The notes beneath the pieces are model-generated. The model worked only from the letters and a program-made list of their open reading frames with translations, searched no databases and was not told the DNA's origin. A program made the translations under genes and the position numbers. Positions 1 to 7,813 of a DNA stretch of 42,077 bases are shown here, piece by piece (position 1 is the stretch's first letter; every line of letters starts with the position of its first letter). Source of the stretch: Bradyrhizobium sp. WSM1743 (GTDB lineage Bacteria > Pseudomonadota > Alphaproteobacteria > Rhizobiales > Xanthobacteraceae); contig NZ_AXAZ01000075.1 of assembly GCF_000473065.1 (NCBI RefSeq), positions 1-42,077 on the forward strand, in the 5' to 3' direction.

Positions 1-148
1 CAACCGGGCGAGTCGCAGAGGCGGCCAGCTACTAACTCGAGCTCTCGGCTCATCGAATAACATCGGCCTGCCCGCACTTCGTGCTCCCGGTGCCTCTGTC
101 CCGATGGTCGCACCATACGCCACGATGTAGAACACCGCAGCGGGAACG

Positions 149-376
149 TTGGCACCGAGACATCTCATACCGGTTACCAACATGCTGGAACGGCTCAACG
201 AGGAAATCCGGCGGCGCACCTACGTGGTGCGAATCTTCCCCAATGCCGAGAGCTGTTTACGGCTGGTGCGGGCGCTCACCGTCGAGCGCCACGAGGCCTG
301 GCTCGAGGACCATCGCTATCTGAACATGGATCTCTTGAAGGAGCACAAGAAGGAGATGCTGCGTCAGGCGGCCTGA
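149..376 (+). pseudogene. IS256-family (mutator-type) transposase, 3' remnant
   Basis: The last 65 or so codons read like the C-terminus of an IS256-family transposase: a TNMLERLNEEIRRRT-like stretch, then VVRIFPN, then a tail ending in KEHKKEMLRQAA. Intact members have about 400 residues, and nothing upstream in this window supplies the DDE catalytic core. The frame opens at a TTG with no credible ribosome binding site, and the homology seems to start only around residue 10. I read it as a decayed insertion-sequence end. The left 148 bases hold nothing recognisable, and no terminal inverted repeat could be assigned. Confidence 0.75.
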
Positions 377-542
377 CGATGCTCAGGCCCACCAAAGGGA
401 TGGACGCCACCCCTCTCCGCCGCCGTCGCTCGCCAGCGCTGCGCTTGGGGCGAGCGAGCGGCGGCGGCTCCGAGGGGATGGCTTGGCCGGACCCCATGAT
501 CAATTTTGCTGAACTTGACGCACAGAACTCGCTCGCCCCTTC

Positions 543-603
543 GGCGAGCCTCGAAGGGCGACGGCCCGGCTGCATCGGGGCCGTTCATCCTTCGAGGCTC
601 GCC
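543..603. repeat. 15-bp perfect inverted repeat
   Basis: GGCGAGCCTCGAAGG at 543-557 pairs exactly with CCTTCGAGGCTCGCC at 589-603 across a 31-base spacer. The following bases to about 655 (ending in CAGGATGACGG) look like the second half of a mobile palindromic repeat. Confidence 0.75.
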
Positions 604-674
604 ACAGGACGCGTTGCGTCCCATGGCTCGCGCCTCAGGATGACGGCGATGGAGTGACGCTCGCTGTTTCATCA

Positions 675-753
675 CGTCATTGCGAGCGCAACGAAGCAAT
701 CCAGTTTCCTCCGCGGAGACAGCCTGGATTGCTTCGCTCCGCTCGCAATGACG
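675..753. repeat. Palindromic repeat family A, copy 1
   Basis: Two 30-base arms (675-704 and 724-753) pair with two mismatches around a 19-base loop. The outer arm reads CGTCATTGCGAGCG and the inner arm GAAGCAATCCAG. Other copies lie at 7537-7623 and 30679-30757. Confidence 0.9.
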
Positions 754-786
754 GTGTGGAGGGAGCTCGCATCGAATCCAACTCTC

Positions 787-918
787 GTGCCCCGGACGCA
801 GCGCAGCGTCTCTTCGACCGTGCGCTGCCGAGCCGGGGCCATTGCCGAAGAGCTCGTCGCCTCTGGGTCCCGGCTCTGCGCTGCAACGCTTGCGCGTTGC
901 AGCTTGTCCGGGACACGG
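787..918. repeat. Repeat family C (CCCGGACGC...GTCCGGGACA type)
   Basis: The ends GTGCCCCGGACGCAGCGC and CTTGTCCGGGACACGG are roughly inverted, with inner segments rich in cagcg/cgctg. A shorter related element lies at 41786-41839. It sits just past the end of the minus-strand gene that stops at 928. Confidence 0.65.
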
Positions 919-927
919 TGCTCGGCT

Positions 928-2310
928 TTACGAGAAGAACGCGATCTTCTCGGCCTGAGTCATGCGGCGGATCGGTGCGAGGGGGTCGTTGGCGGGCGCG
1001 CGGGGTTTTTGCAGGATGCCGCTGGCGAGGATGGTGGCGCCGAGCGAGGGCTCGGGGACAGGCGAGGGCATCGGCAGTGCCGCGCTCGGCGCTGCGGCGA
1101 ATGTTGCCGTCGCCGCCATGGCTGGGGCCTGCTGCTCCATCACTTCGGCGGCGGCTTCCGCGATGGCGTCGGTGAGGCGCGCGAGTGAGTCCATCGCGAT
1201 CGGTGCGTCTTCCGCAACGGCTGCGACGACCGGCTGAGGTGCGATCGGCTCCGGAAGCTCGGCGGCAATGGGCGCTGCGACTTCCGTGCGCATCGGTTCC
1301 GGCGTTGCGACGGCCATCTCGACCGGCTCGATGATCTCGTCGAACTCAGGATCGGGCGCGGCCATCTCCAGCGCGATCGCCTCGAGGATGGCTTCGTCCT
1401 CGGCTTCCGCGGCGGCGTTGAGCGCAAACTCCTCGGTCACCTCCGCGAGGGCGCCGGGCTCGGCGACCGGCTCTTCAACAGCAACGTCTTCATGCGCGGC
1501 GTTCTCGAGCGCGGCATTGTCGGGCGCGACCTCGCTCTCGGCAGCGGTCTCCGGCGTGGCCGCATCCGTCGCCTGCTCAGCCATCGCGAATGCCTCGGCG
1601 GCGCCGGCCTCCTCAATGGCTGCTTCGGGCTCGGGAGTCGCAGCGATGTCCTGCGGCGTCTCCGTGACAGCCACGGGAGCTTCCCTCGCCATCTCGGAGG
1701 GGGCGGCCTTCGTGACGGGCGGTGGTGTTTCCTGCACCGGAGTCGGCGAGGGACGTTCTGCCTGCGGCGATGCGCCGCCGTCAAGCTGCTCGACCCGATC
1801 CCTCAGCAGATCGAACGCAGCCTTGAGCTCGACGCGGGGGTCGATGGTCGAAATCTGACCGCAAGCGGCCTCGATCGAGGCGAGCTGCGAATCAATGAGG
1901 TCGCAGATTCGCCCGTCTGCGCCGATCTCGCGCCAGCGCCAGGAGATCTCCTTGATGATGCGCACCCCGCGCGGAATCGGCGCGAGGCTGGCCTCGATCG
2001 CGGCGGGATCGAACGCCGCGATCGCGATCGTCTCTGCCTCGCGAATGGCGCGGCGGATCTCGACCAGCGCCTCGGGCAGGCGGTCCTCGACGACGGGTTG
2101 TCGCTGTGCCGCAAGGGTTTCTTCGATTCTGGCGACCGCGTCGAGCACCATGCTTGTGTCGGCATTGCGGTTGCGCTTGGCGTATTCGCCGAGGAACCAG
2201 CGGCCGCGCGCGGTCTCCATGAAGGCTTCGCGGATCGCGTCGTAATCCTGCTCGTTCGGCTCGGCCGCGCGGGCAGACATGGGCGAGAGGGCGAATGCTT
2301 CGTTGGCCAT
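928..2310 (-). CDS. Acidic Ala/Glu/Pro-rich hypothetical protein
   Basis: The 460-residue product is not one I recognise. The first 190 or so residues look folded: an N-terminal helix-rich stretch (NEQDYDAIREAFMETARGRWFLGEYAKRN split over residues about 18-46) and further helices with conserved-looking Trp and Cys positions. Residues from about 195 to 420 are low-complexity, dominated by Ala, Glu, Pro and Val with no hydrophobic segment. The C-terminus ends in a short basic/hydrophobic tail, RRMTQAEKIAFFS, which may be a docking peptide. I chose the ATG at 2310; the frame extends to a GTG at 2358, but the extra 16 residues run into the region shared with the divergent gene. It is divergent from the MFS gene at 2386, 75 bases apart. 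The protein is probably cytoplasmic; function unknown. Confidence 0.75.
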   Translation of the reverse strand: MANEAFALSPMSARAAEPNEQDYDAIREAFMETARGRWFLGEYAKRNRNADTSMVLDAVARIEETLAAQRQPVVEDRLPEALVEIRRAIREAETIAIAAFDPAAIEASLAPIPRGVRIIKEISWRWREIGADGRICDLIDSQLASIEAACGQISTIDPRVELKAAFDLLRDRVEQLDGGASPQAERPSPTPVQETPPPVTKAAPSEMAREAPVAVTETPQDIAATPEPEAAIEEAGAAEAFAMAEQATDAATPETAAESEVAPDNAALENAAHEDVAVEEPVAEPGALAEVTEEFALNAAAEAEDEAILEAIALEMAAPDPEFDEIIEPVEMAVATPEPMRTEVAAPIAAELPEPIAPQPVVAAVAEDAPIAMDSLARLTDAIAEAAAEVMEQQAPAMAATATFAAAPSAALPMPSPVPEPSLGATILASGILQKPRAPANDPLAPIRRMTQAEKIAFFS

Positions 2311-2385
2311 GACAATCTCGTCGCGCAAATCAGTGCGCGTTACTGTAACGATCACCACGATATCGACCGAATCGCAATTGGTTTG

Positions 2386-3582
2386 ATGGCAGGCGAATCA
2401 CAAATCCCCATCGCGGCAGCGAAGAAGCGGCGATTCGCCGTGAGCCTCGCGCTGTTCTATTCGGCGGTCTTCGCGGTTTCGGGCACGCATCTGCCGTTCT
2501 TTCCGCTCTGGCTGAAGGCGATCGGCGTGGACGCGGCCTGGATCGGCCTCATCAACGCGCTGCCGGCGATCACGCGCTTCACCACGCTGCCGCAGGTCAC
2601 GGCCATTGCCGAAAAGCGACAGGCCATTCGCGCCGCCATGATGGTGTCGGTGCTCGCGACCGCGATCGGCTTCACGGCGGTTGGACTGCAGCAGCAGCCG
2701 CTGGCGCTGTTCCTGATCTATGCGCTGACCTGCGTGATGTGGACGCCGACGATGCCGCTCACCGACGCCTATGCGCTGCGTGGTGTTGCCCGTTACGGGC
2801 TCGACTACGGGCCCCTGCGGCTGTGGGGCTCGGCGGCCTTTGCCGCGGGCTCGCTCGCCTGCGGTTATCTCGTCGACGTCATCGCGGCGCGCGACCTGAT
2901 CTGGGTCATCGTGGCCTGGGCGGTCGTTGCGATCCTCGCCAGCCTGTTGCTTCAGCCGCTCGACGACATCAGACGTAGGAGTGCCGAGGCGCGCGCCGAT
3001 ACGGCGCTGCTGCGCGATGGCAGCTTCTGGGCCATCATCGCCTCCGCCGCGCTGATCCAGGGCAGCCACGTCGCCTATTACACGTTCTCGGCCATCAACT
3101 GGCAGCTCCATGGCATCAGTGGGCTGACGATCGCGGGACTGTGGACGCTGGGTGTGATCGCCGAGATCGTCGTGTTCGCGCTGTCGCCGCGCTTCTCGCT
3201 GCATCCGTCCACGATGATGGCGATCGGGGGCCTGGGCGCCGTGCTGCGCTGGACCGTCACCGCGAGCGAGCCGCCGCTCGCGCTGCTCGCGATCGTGCAG
3301 CTCGGCCACGGCCTCACCTTCGGCATGACCATTCTCGGCACCATGAATCTGCTGGTGCAGCGCGTGCCCTCGCATCAGATCGCGCGGGGGCAGGGCTATT
3401 ATGCCGCCTGCAATGGGCTCTTGGGCGCAGCGACCTCGATCGCGTCAGGCGCGATCTACGCCCGGATCGGTGATGGCCTGTACTACGTCATGGCGGCGAT
3501 GGCCGCGGCCGGCGCGCTGGTGATCTGGTCGGCGCGGCATCGGTTCGAGGCTCATCCCCAGAGCGAAGCGTCCGGCGGATAG
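2386..3582 (+). CDS. MFS transporter, HcaT/MFS_1-like
   Basis: This 398-residue inner-membrane permease has about twelve hydrophobic segments. The first follows a short basic N-terminus (AAAKKRRFAVSLALFYSAVF), and the GTHLPFFPLWLKAIG motif resembles the 3-phenylpropionate/H+ symporter HcaT subfamily. It lacks an obvious substrate-specific feature. The ATG at 2386 is used because the open frame upstream runs antisense through the neighbouring gene. The last 31 bases overlap the 3' end of the convergent dipeptide epimerase gene. Pairing with an epimerase of peptide-derived amino acids might suggest uptake of a related compound, but that is inference from proximity only. Confidence 0.85.
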   Translation: MAGESQIPIAAAKKRRFAVSLALFYSAVFAVSGTHLPFFPLWLKAIGVDAAWIGLINALPAITRFTTLPQVTAIAEKRQAIRAAMMVSVLATAIGFTAVGLQQQPLALFLIYALTCVMWTPTMPLTDAYALRGVARYGLDYGPLRLWGSAAFAAGSLACGYLVDVIAARDLIWVIVAWAVVAILASLLLQPLDDIRRRSAEARADTALLRDGSFWAIIASAALIQGSHVAYYTFSAINWQLHGISGLTIAGLWTLGVIAEIVVFALSPRFSLHPSTMMAIGGLGAVLRWTVTASEPPLALLAIVQLGHGLTFGMTILGTMNLLVQRVPSHQIARGQGYYAACNGLLGAATSIASGAIYARIGDGLYYVMAAMAAAGALVIWSARHRFEAHPQSEASGG

Positions 3583-4547
3583 ACCAGGCTGCCGTCATAG
3601 CGCAGGCCGTGATCGCGGTCGCGCGCCAGCAGCAAGGGGCCGTCGAGGTCGACGAAGCGCGCCTGCGGCGTCACCAGCATGGCGGGGGCCATCGACAACG
3701 AGGTCGCGACCATGCAGCCGATCATGATCTCGAAGCCGAGCGCCTGCGCGGCATCGGCCATGGCGAGCGCCTCGGTGAGGCCGCCGGTCTTGTCGAGCTT
3801 GATGTTCACGGCATCGTAGCGTTCACGCAAAGGCGCGAGCGAGGAGCGGTCATGCACGCTCTCGTCGGCGCAGACCGCGAGCGGCCGCCTGATCCGCGCC
3901 AGCGCCTCGTCCTTGCCCGCCGGCAGCGGCTGTTCCACCAGGGTGACGCCGGCCGCGGCGCAGGCGGCGAGATTGTGCTCCAGATTGGCTTCGGTCCAGG
4001 CCTCGTTGGCATCCACGATCAGCTCGGATTCGGGGGCGGCCTTGTGCACTGCTTTGATCCGCTCCGGATCGCCGTCGCCGCCAAGCTTGATCTTGAGCAG
4101 CGGCCGGTGCGCGGCTTTGGCGGTCGCCGCGGCCATGGCCTCGGGCGTCCCTAACGAGATCGTGTAGGCCGTGGTGCGCTCGCCCGGAGCCGGACGGTCC
4201 AGCAGGTTCCAGGCGCGCAAGCCCGCCGCCTTGGCCTCGAGGTCGATCAGGGCGCAGTCCAGGGCGTTGCGGGCCGCGCCCGGCGGCATGGCAGCCTGGA
4301 GGGCCTGCCGCGTCAGCCCGCCCGCGACGGCCTCCTGCATGGCCTGGATGGCGGCCAGCGTCGCCTCGGGCGTCTCGCCATAACGGGGATAGGGCACGCA
4401 CTCGCCGCGGCCGGTCAGGCCGCCCCGGCTGACCTCCGCCACGACCGTCACGGCCTCGGTTTTGGCCCCCCGGCTGATGGTAAAGCTGCCGGCGATCGGG
4501 AAGCGCTCGATTCGGGCCGCCAGAGACACAAGTTTGCTGGAAGTCAT
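3552..4547 (-). CDS. Dipeptide epimerase (L-Ala-D/L-Glu epimerase type), enolase superfamily
   Basis: The 331-residue protein has the enolase-superfamily arrangement: an N-terminal capping domain (about 1-120) and a TIM barrel with LKIKLGG (Lys152 and Lys154), DANEAW (Asp179), EQPLP (Glu205), ADES (Asp228) and NIKLDKTGG (Lys250). Lys154 and Lys250 fit the two acid/base lysines, and Asp179, Glu205 and Asp228 fit the metal ligands of L-Ala-D/L-Glu epimerases. These enzymes epimerise dipeptides from peptidoglycan recycling. Related alphaproteobacterial enzymes act on other N-acylated amino acids, so the exact substrate is open. The gene converges on the MFS gene with a 31-base overlap of coding ends. 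It is cytoplasmic and Mg-dependent by family. Confidence 0.88.
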   Translation of the reverse strand: MTSSKLVSLAARIERFPIAGSFTISRGAKTEAVTVVAEVSRGGLTGRGECVPYPRYGETPEATLAAIQAMQEAVAGGLTRQALQAAMPPGAARNALDCALIDLEAKAAGLRAWNLLDRPAPGERTTAYTISLGTPEAMAAATAKAAHRPLLKIKLGGDGDPERIKAVHKAAPESELIVDANEAWTEANLEHNLAACAAAGVTLVEQPLPAGKDEALARIRRPLAVCADESVHDRSSLAPLRERYDAVNIKLDKTGGLTEALAMADAAQALGFEIMIGCMVATSLSMAPAMLVTPQARFVDLDGPLLLARDRDHGLRYDGSLVYPPDASLWG

Positions 4548-4690
4548 TTTGAACTCTGGCGAAATCTGAACCTGCTAGTTACCTCTAGCAACTAACAATG
4601 GGCAGTTGGGGATACCTTCTCTAGGTAAGGGCGCGTGCGCAACCATCCGATTCTATCCGTTTCCTGCGCCTCGGCACGGGAGCGGACATC

Positions 4691-5824
4691 TTGAACGGCG
4701 ATCCGAAGCTGGAGCGGATTGCCAAGGGCAACGCGCTGGCACTCTGCGCCACCGGCACCTGGACCGCGAGCTTTGCGCCGGTCCTGGAGCGGATGGTGAC
4801 TGACGCCGAGAAGCTCGCCGGCTCCCCGCAAAGCATCTTCATCGACGTGTCCGAGGTCGCCAAGCTCGACACGTTCGGGGCCTGGCTGATCGAGCGGCTG
4901 CGCCGCAGCCTGACCAAAGGACCCGTCGAGGCGCAGATCGCGGGGCTGTCCGCCAATTATTCCAGCCTCGTCGACGAGGTACGGCGGGTCAGGGCGACGG
5001 CCGTGGTCGACAGCAGCCCGATCACTATCACCGGCATGCTGGATCAGATCGGCCGGGCGGTGGCCGGGCTCGCCGGCACGGTGGCAGGCCTCGTCGACAT
5101 GCTCGGCGCCGTGCTCGCGGCAGGCTTTCGCGTCCTGATCCATCCGCGCTCGCTTCGCCTGACCTCGACCGTGCATCACATGGAGCAGGTGTGCTGGCGC
5201 GCGGTGCCGATCATCGTGCTGATCACCTTCCTGATCGGCTGCATCATCGCGCAACAAGGTATTTTCCATTTCCGTCGCTTCGGCGCCGACATCTTCGTCG
5301 TCGACATGCTCGGCGTCTTGGTGCTGCGCGAGATCGGCGTGCTCCTGGTCGCCATCATGGTCGCAGGCCGATCCGGGAGTGCCTACACCGCAGAGCTCGG
5401 CTCGATGAAGATGCGCGAGGAGATCGACGCGCTGCGCACCATGGGGTTCGACCCGATCGAGGTCCTGGTGCTGCCGCGCATGATGGCGCTCGTGCTGGCG
5501 TTGCCGATCCTTGCTTTCCTCGGCGCGATGGCCGCGCTCTATGGCGGCGGCCTGGTTGCCTGGCTCTATGGCGGCGTGCAGCCGGAGGCCTTCTTGTTGC
5601 GCTTGCGCGACGCCATCTCGATCGATCATTTCATCGTCGGCATTGTCAAAGCGCCCGTGATGGCCGCCGTGATTGGCATCGTAGCCTGCGTCGAGGGGCT
5701 CGCCGTGCAGGGCAGCGCGGAATCGCTGGGTCAGCACACCACGGCGTCGGTGGTGAAGGGCATCTTCTTCGTCATCGTCATGGACGGCGTGTTCGCCATC
5801 TTCTTCGCCTCGATCGGGATGTGA
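4691..5824 (+). CDS. mlaE: MlaE-family lipid ABC transporter permease with N-terminal STAS domain
   Basis: This 377-residue inner-membrane protein joins two parts. Residues about 10-105 form a STAS-like domain (FIDVSEVAKLDTFGAWLIERL), the role MlaB plays as a separate protein in E. coli. Residues about 125-375 form the MlaE permease, with the conserved MLGVLVLREIGVLLVAIMVAGRSGSA region followed by the family's ELGSMKMREEIDAL coupling helix. The start is a TTG, chosen because GGGAG lies eight bases upstream (4678-4682) and no ATG fits better. It is followed after two bases by mlaF and then mlaD, so the three form an operon. By family the complex moves phospholipids between inner and outer membranes. 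No mlaC or mlaA homologue is nearby. Confidence 0.9.
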   Translation: MNGDPKLERIAKGNALALCATGTWTASFAPVLERMVTDAEKLAGSPQSIFIDVSEVAKLDTFGAWLIERLRRSLTKGPVEAQIAGLSANYSSLVDEVRRVRATAVVDSSPITITGMLDQIGRAVAGLAGTVAGLVDMLGAVLAAGFRVLIHPRSLRLTSTVHHMEQVCWRAVPIIVLITFLIGCIIAQQGIFHFRRFGADIFVVDMLGVLVLREIGVLLVAIMVAGRSGSAYTAELGSMKMREEIDALRTMGFDPIEVLVLPRMMALVLALPILAFLGAMAALYGGGLVAWLYGGVQPEAFLLRLRDAISIDHFIVGIVKAPVMAAVIGIVACVEGLAVQGSAESLGQHTTASVVKGIFFVIVMDGVFAIFFASIGM

Positions 5825-5826
5825 CG

Positions 5827-6597
5827 ATGGCAGGCGAAATCCAAAATCCCATCATCCGCGTGCGCGACATCACCGTGCAGTTCGGCGCAACGCGCGTGCT
5901 CGATGGGCTCAACCTCGACGTCAAGCGCGGCGAGATCCTTGGCTTCGTCGGTCCCTCGGGCGCGGGCAAATCGGTGCTGACGCGCACCATCATCGGCCTC
6001 GTGCCGAAGGTTGCGGGCAGCATTGAAGTCTTCGGCGCCGATCTCGATTCCTCGAGCACGTCGCAGCGCCGCAACGTCGAGCGGCGCTGGGGCGTGCTGT
6101 TTCAGCAGGGCGCGCTGTTCTCCTCGCTGACCGTGCGCCAGAACATCCAGTTTCCGATGCGCGAATACTTACGCGTCTCGCAGCGGCTGATGGACGAGAT
6201 CACCATGGCCAAGCTCACCATGGTCGGCCTCAAGCCCGAAGTCGCCGAGCGCTTCCCGTCCGAACTCTCCGGCGGCATGATCAAGCGTGTCGCGCTCGCC
6301 CGCGCGCTGTCGCTCGATCCGGACCTCGTCTTCCTGGACGAGCCGACCTCGGGCCTCGACCCGATCGGCGCCGGCGATTTCGACGAGTTGGTCCGGACGC
6401 TCCAGCGCACTTTGGGGCTGACCGTTTTCATGGTAACCCACGATCTCGACAGCCTTTACACCGCGTGTGACCGCATCGCCGTTTTAGGGAACGGTAAGAT
6501 CATTGCGGCAGGGTCGATCGCCGACATGCAGGCCTCGCAGCATCCCTGGCTGAGGCAGTATTTCCATGGCAAGCGCGCCCGCGCGGTCATGGGTTAA
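5827..6597 (+). CDS. mlaF: MlaF-family lipid ABC transporter ATPase
   Basis: The 256-residue cytoplasmic ATPase has a complete ABC set: Walker A GPSGAGKS (42-49), Q-loop Gln93-Gln94, signature LSGGM (147-151), Walker B LVFLDEP with Glu172, and switch His205. The signature LSGGMIKRVALARAL, with Met in place of the usual Gln, is typical of MlaF/Ttg2A proteins. It powers the MlaE permease encoded two bases upstream and would work with the MCE protein encoded 39 bases downstream. Confidence 0.93.
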   Translation: MAGEIQNPIIRVRDITVQFGATRVLDGLNLDVKRGEILGFVGPSGAGKSVLTRTIIGLVPKVAGSIEVFGADLDSSSTSQRRNVERRWGVLFQQGALFSSLTVRQNIQFPMREYLRVSQRLMDEITMAKLTMVGLKPEVAERFPSELSGGMIKRVALARALSLDPDLVFLDEPTSGLDPIGAGDFDELVRTLQRTLGLTVFMVTHDLDSLYTACDRIAVLGNGKIIAAGSIADMQASQHPWLRQYFHGKRARAVMG

Positions 6598-6636
6598 GTG
6601 GCTGGGTTGAGAGCTGGGTTGTAGCCGGAGCACCTG

Positions 6637-7509
6637 ATGGAAACGCGGGCGAATTACGTCTTGATCGGTTCGTTCACGCTGGCGGTGATCGCCGCCGCGA
6701 TCGGTTTCGTGCTGTGGTTTCAGTCGCTGCACACCACCAAGCAGCGCAGTCCCTTGCGCGTCGTGTTCGAGGGGCCTGCGGCGGGCCTGCGCAACGGCGG
6801 CAGCGTCAACTTCAACGGTATCAGGGTGGGCGAGGTGGTCTCGGTGAAGCTGGACAACCCGCGGCGGGTTGTCGCACTCGCCATGATCGAGAACAACGCG
6901 CCGATCCGCAAGGACACGCTGGTCGGCCTCGAATTCCAGGGCCTCACGGGCGTCGCCGCGATCTCGCTCAAGGGCGGCGATGAGGCCGCGGCCCCGCCGC
7001 CGCTCGACCAGGACGGCATCCCGACGCTCACGGCCGATCCCAACAAGCTTCAGGACGTCACCGAGGCGATCCGCGCCACGCTGCAGAACATCAACAAGAT
7101 CGTCGCCGACAATCAGGAGTCGGTGAAGAACTCGCTGAAGAATCTGGAGACCTTCACCAACTCGCTCGCGCGCAACTCCGAGAAGATCGACGGCGTGATG
7201 GCCAAGGTCGACGGCGTCATGCTCAAGGCCGACAACCTCATGCTCGGTCTCAACACGCTCGCCGGCGGCAAGGATGGTGGTGAGCTGTTCCAGGCGGTGA
7301 AGTCGATCCGCGAGCTCGCCGAGGATTTCGACAAGCGCTCCGGCGCGCTGATGAGCGACGGCCGCCGCACCCTCGGCGACATCAGCCGCGCCGTGAACAA
7401 CTTTGACCGCAACCCGACCCGCGTGCTGTTCGGCGCCAGCAACTCATCGCAAGCAGCCCCGCCGCCCGAGCCGCCGAAGCCGGCGTCCGCCCCGAGCGGC
7501 AGGCGGTAA
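6637..7509 (+). CDS. mlaD: MlaD-family MCE-domain lipid-binding protein
   Basis: The 290-residue protein has one N-terminal membrane anchor (about residues 7-29, YVLIGSFTLAVIAAAIGFVLW) and an MCE domain (about 38-115, with GLRNGGSVNFNGIRVGEV). A helical region with repeated IDGVMAKVDGVMLKADNLM follows, then a Pro-rich tail after NPTRVLFG. MCE proteins form hexameric rings in the periplasm that guide lipids to or from the MlaEF complex. A GGAG lies just before the ATG. It is the last gene of the operon; the PqiC-like lipoprotein gene often found next in other bacteria is absent. Confidence 0.9.
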   Translation: METRANYVLIGSFTLAVIAAAIGFVLWFQSLHTTKQRSPLRVVFEGPAAGLRNGGSVNFNGIRVGEVVSVKLDNPRRVVALAMIENNAPIRKDTLVGLEFQGLTGVAAISLKGGDEAAAPPPLDQDGIPTLTADPNKLQDVTEAIRATLQNINKIVADNQESVKNSLKNLETFTNSLARNSEKIDGVMAKVDGVMLKADNLMLGLNTLAGGKDGGELFQAVKSIRELAEDFDKRSGALMSDGRRTLGDISRAVNNFDRNPTRVLFGASNSSQAAPPPEPPKPASAPSGRR

Positions 7510-7536
7510 TCGCGTTTAAGTACAGCAATCTCTCCT

Positions 7537-7623
7537 CGTCATTGCGAGCGCAGCGAAGCAATCCAGACTGTCTCTGCGGAGGTAGTCTGGATTGCTTCGT
7601 CGCAAGAGCTCCTCGCAATGACG
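7537..7623. repeat. Palindromic repeat family A, copy 2
   Basis: The left arm CGTCATTGCGAGCGCAGCG is followed by AAGCAATCCAG. The right arm carries an extra eight or so bases (gcaagagc) inside the stem compared with the copies at 675-753 and 30679-30757. A family B element follows after 25 bases. Confidence 0.88.
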
Positions 7624-7648
7624 AGGTGGAGAGAGTGTGCGCCGCTCT

Positions 7649-7728
7649 CGTAGCCTGGATGGAGCGCAAGCGTCATCCGGGACTATTTGCTGGCTCCCCG
7701 CATTCCGCTGCGCTCCACGCGGGCTACG
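7649..7728. repeat. Repeat family B, copy 1
   Basis: The ends CGTAGCCTGGATGG and CGCGGGCTACG are inverted, with internal AGCGCAAGCG and CGCTGCGCT segments. The second copy, at 30773-30843, is in the opposite internal orientation. In both places a family A palindrome lies immediately to the left. Confidence 0.8.
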
Positions 7729-7755
7729 ATTGCCTCGCAAAGACGGGCTCAAACA

Positions 7756-7785
7756 AAAACGGAGGCCGTGAGGCCTCCATTTTCA
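7756..7785. terminator. Bidirectional rho-independent terminator
   Basis: A stem GGAGGCC/GGCCTCC (7761-7778, loop GTGA) is flanked by an A-rich run on the left and a T-rich run on the right. Transcripts from either strand therefore end in a U-tract. It lies 29 bases past the minus-strand giant gene and also terminates anything reading through from mlaD. Confidence 0.85.
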
Positions 7786-7813
7786 TTTGTCATTCGCTAT
7801 CGCTACTCGCCGC

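Larger units (their letters stand above)
377..927. other. Gene-free stretch packed with palindromic repeats
   Basis: This 550-base interval lies between the transposase remnant and the end of the acidic hypothetical gene. It holds a 15-bp inverted repeat (543-557 with 589-603), a family A palindrome (675-753) and a family C repeat (787-918). A further imperfect stem lies at about 418-466 (cgccgccgtcgctcgc against gcgagcgagcggcggcgg). Frames open here on both strands, but they follow the repeats, have no ribosome binding sites and are Arg/Pro/Ser-rich, so I call no gene. Confidence 0.7.
7510..7813. other. Convergent intergenic region with two repeat elements and a terminator
   Basis: The 304 bases between mlaD and the end of the giant repeat-protein gene contain a family A palindrome (7537-7623), a family B repeat (7649-7728) and a bidirectional hairpin terminator (7756-7785). 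Nothing here looks like a gene. Confidence 0.8.
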
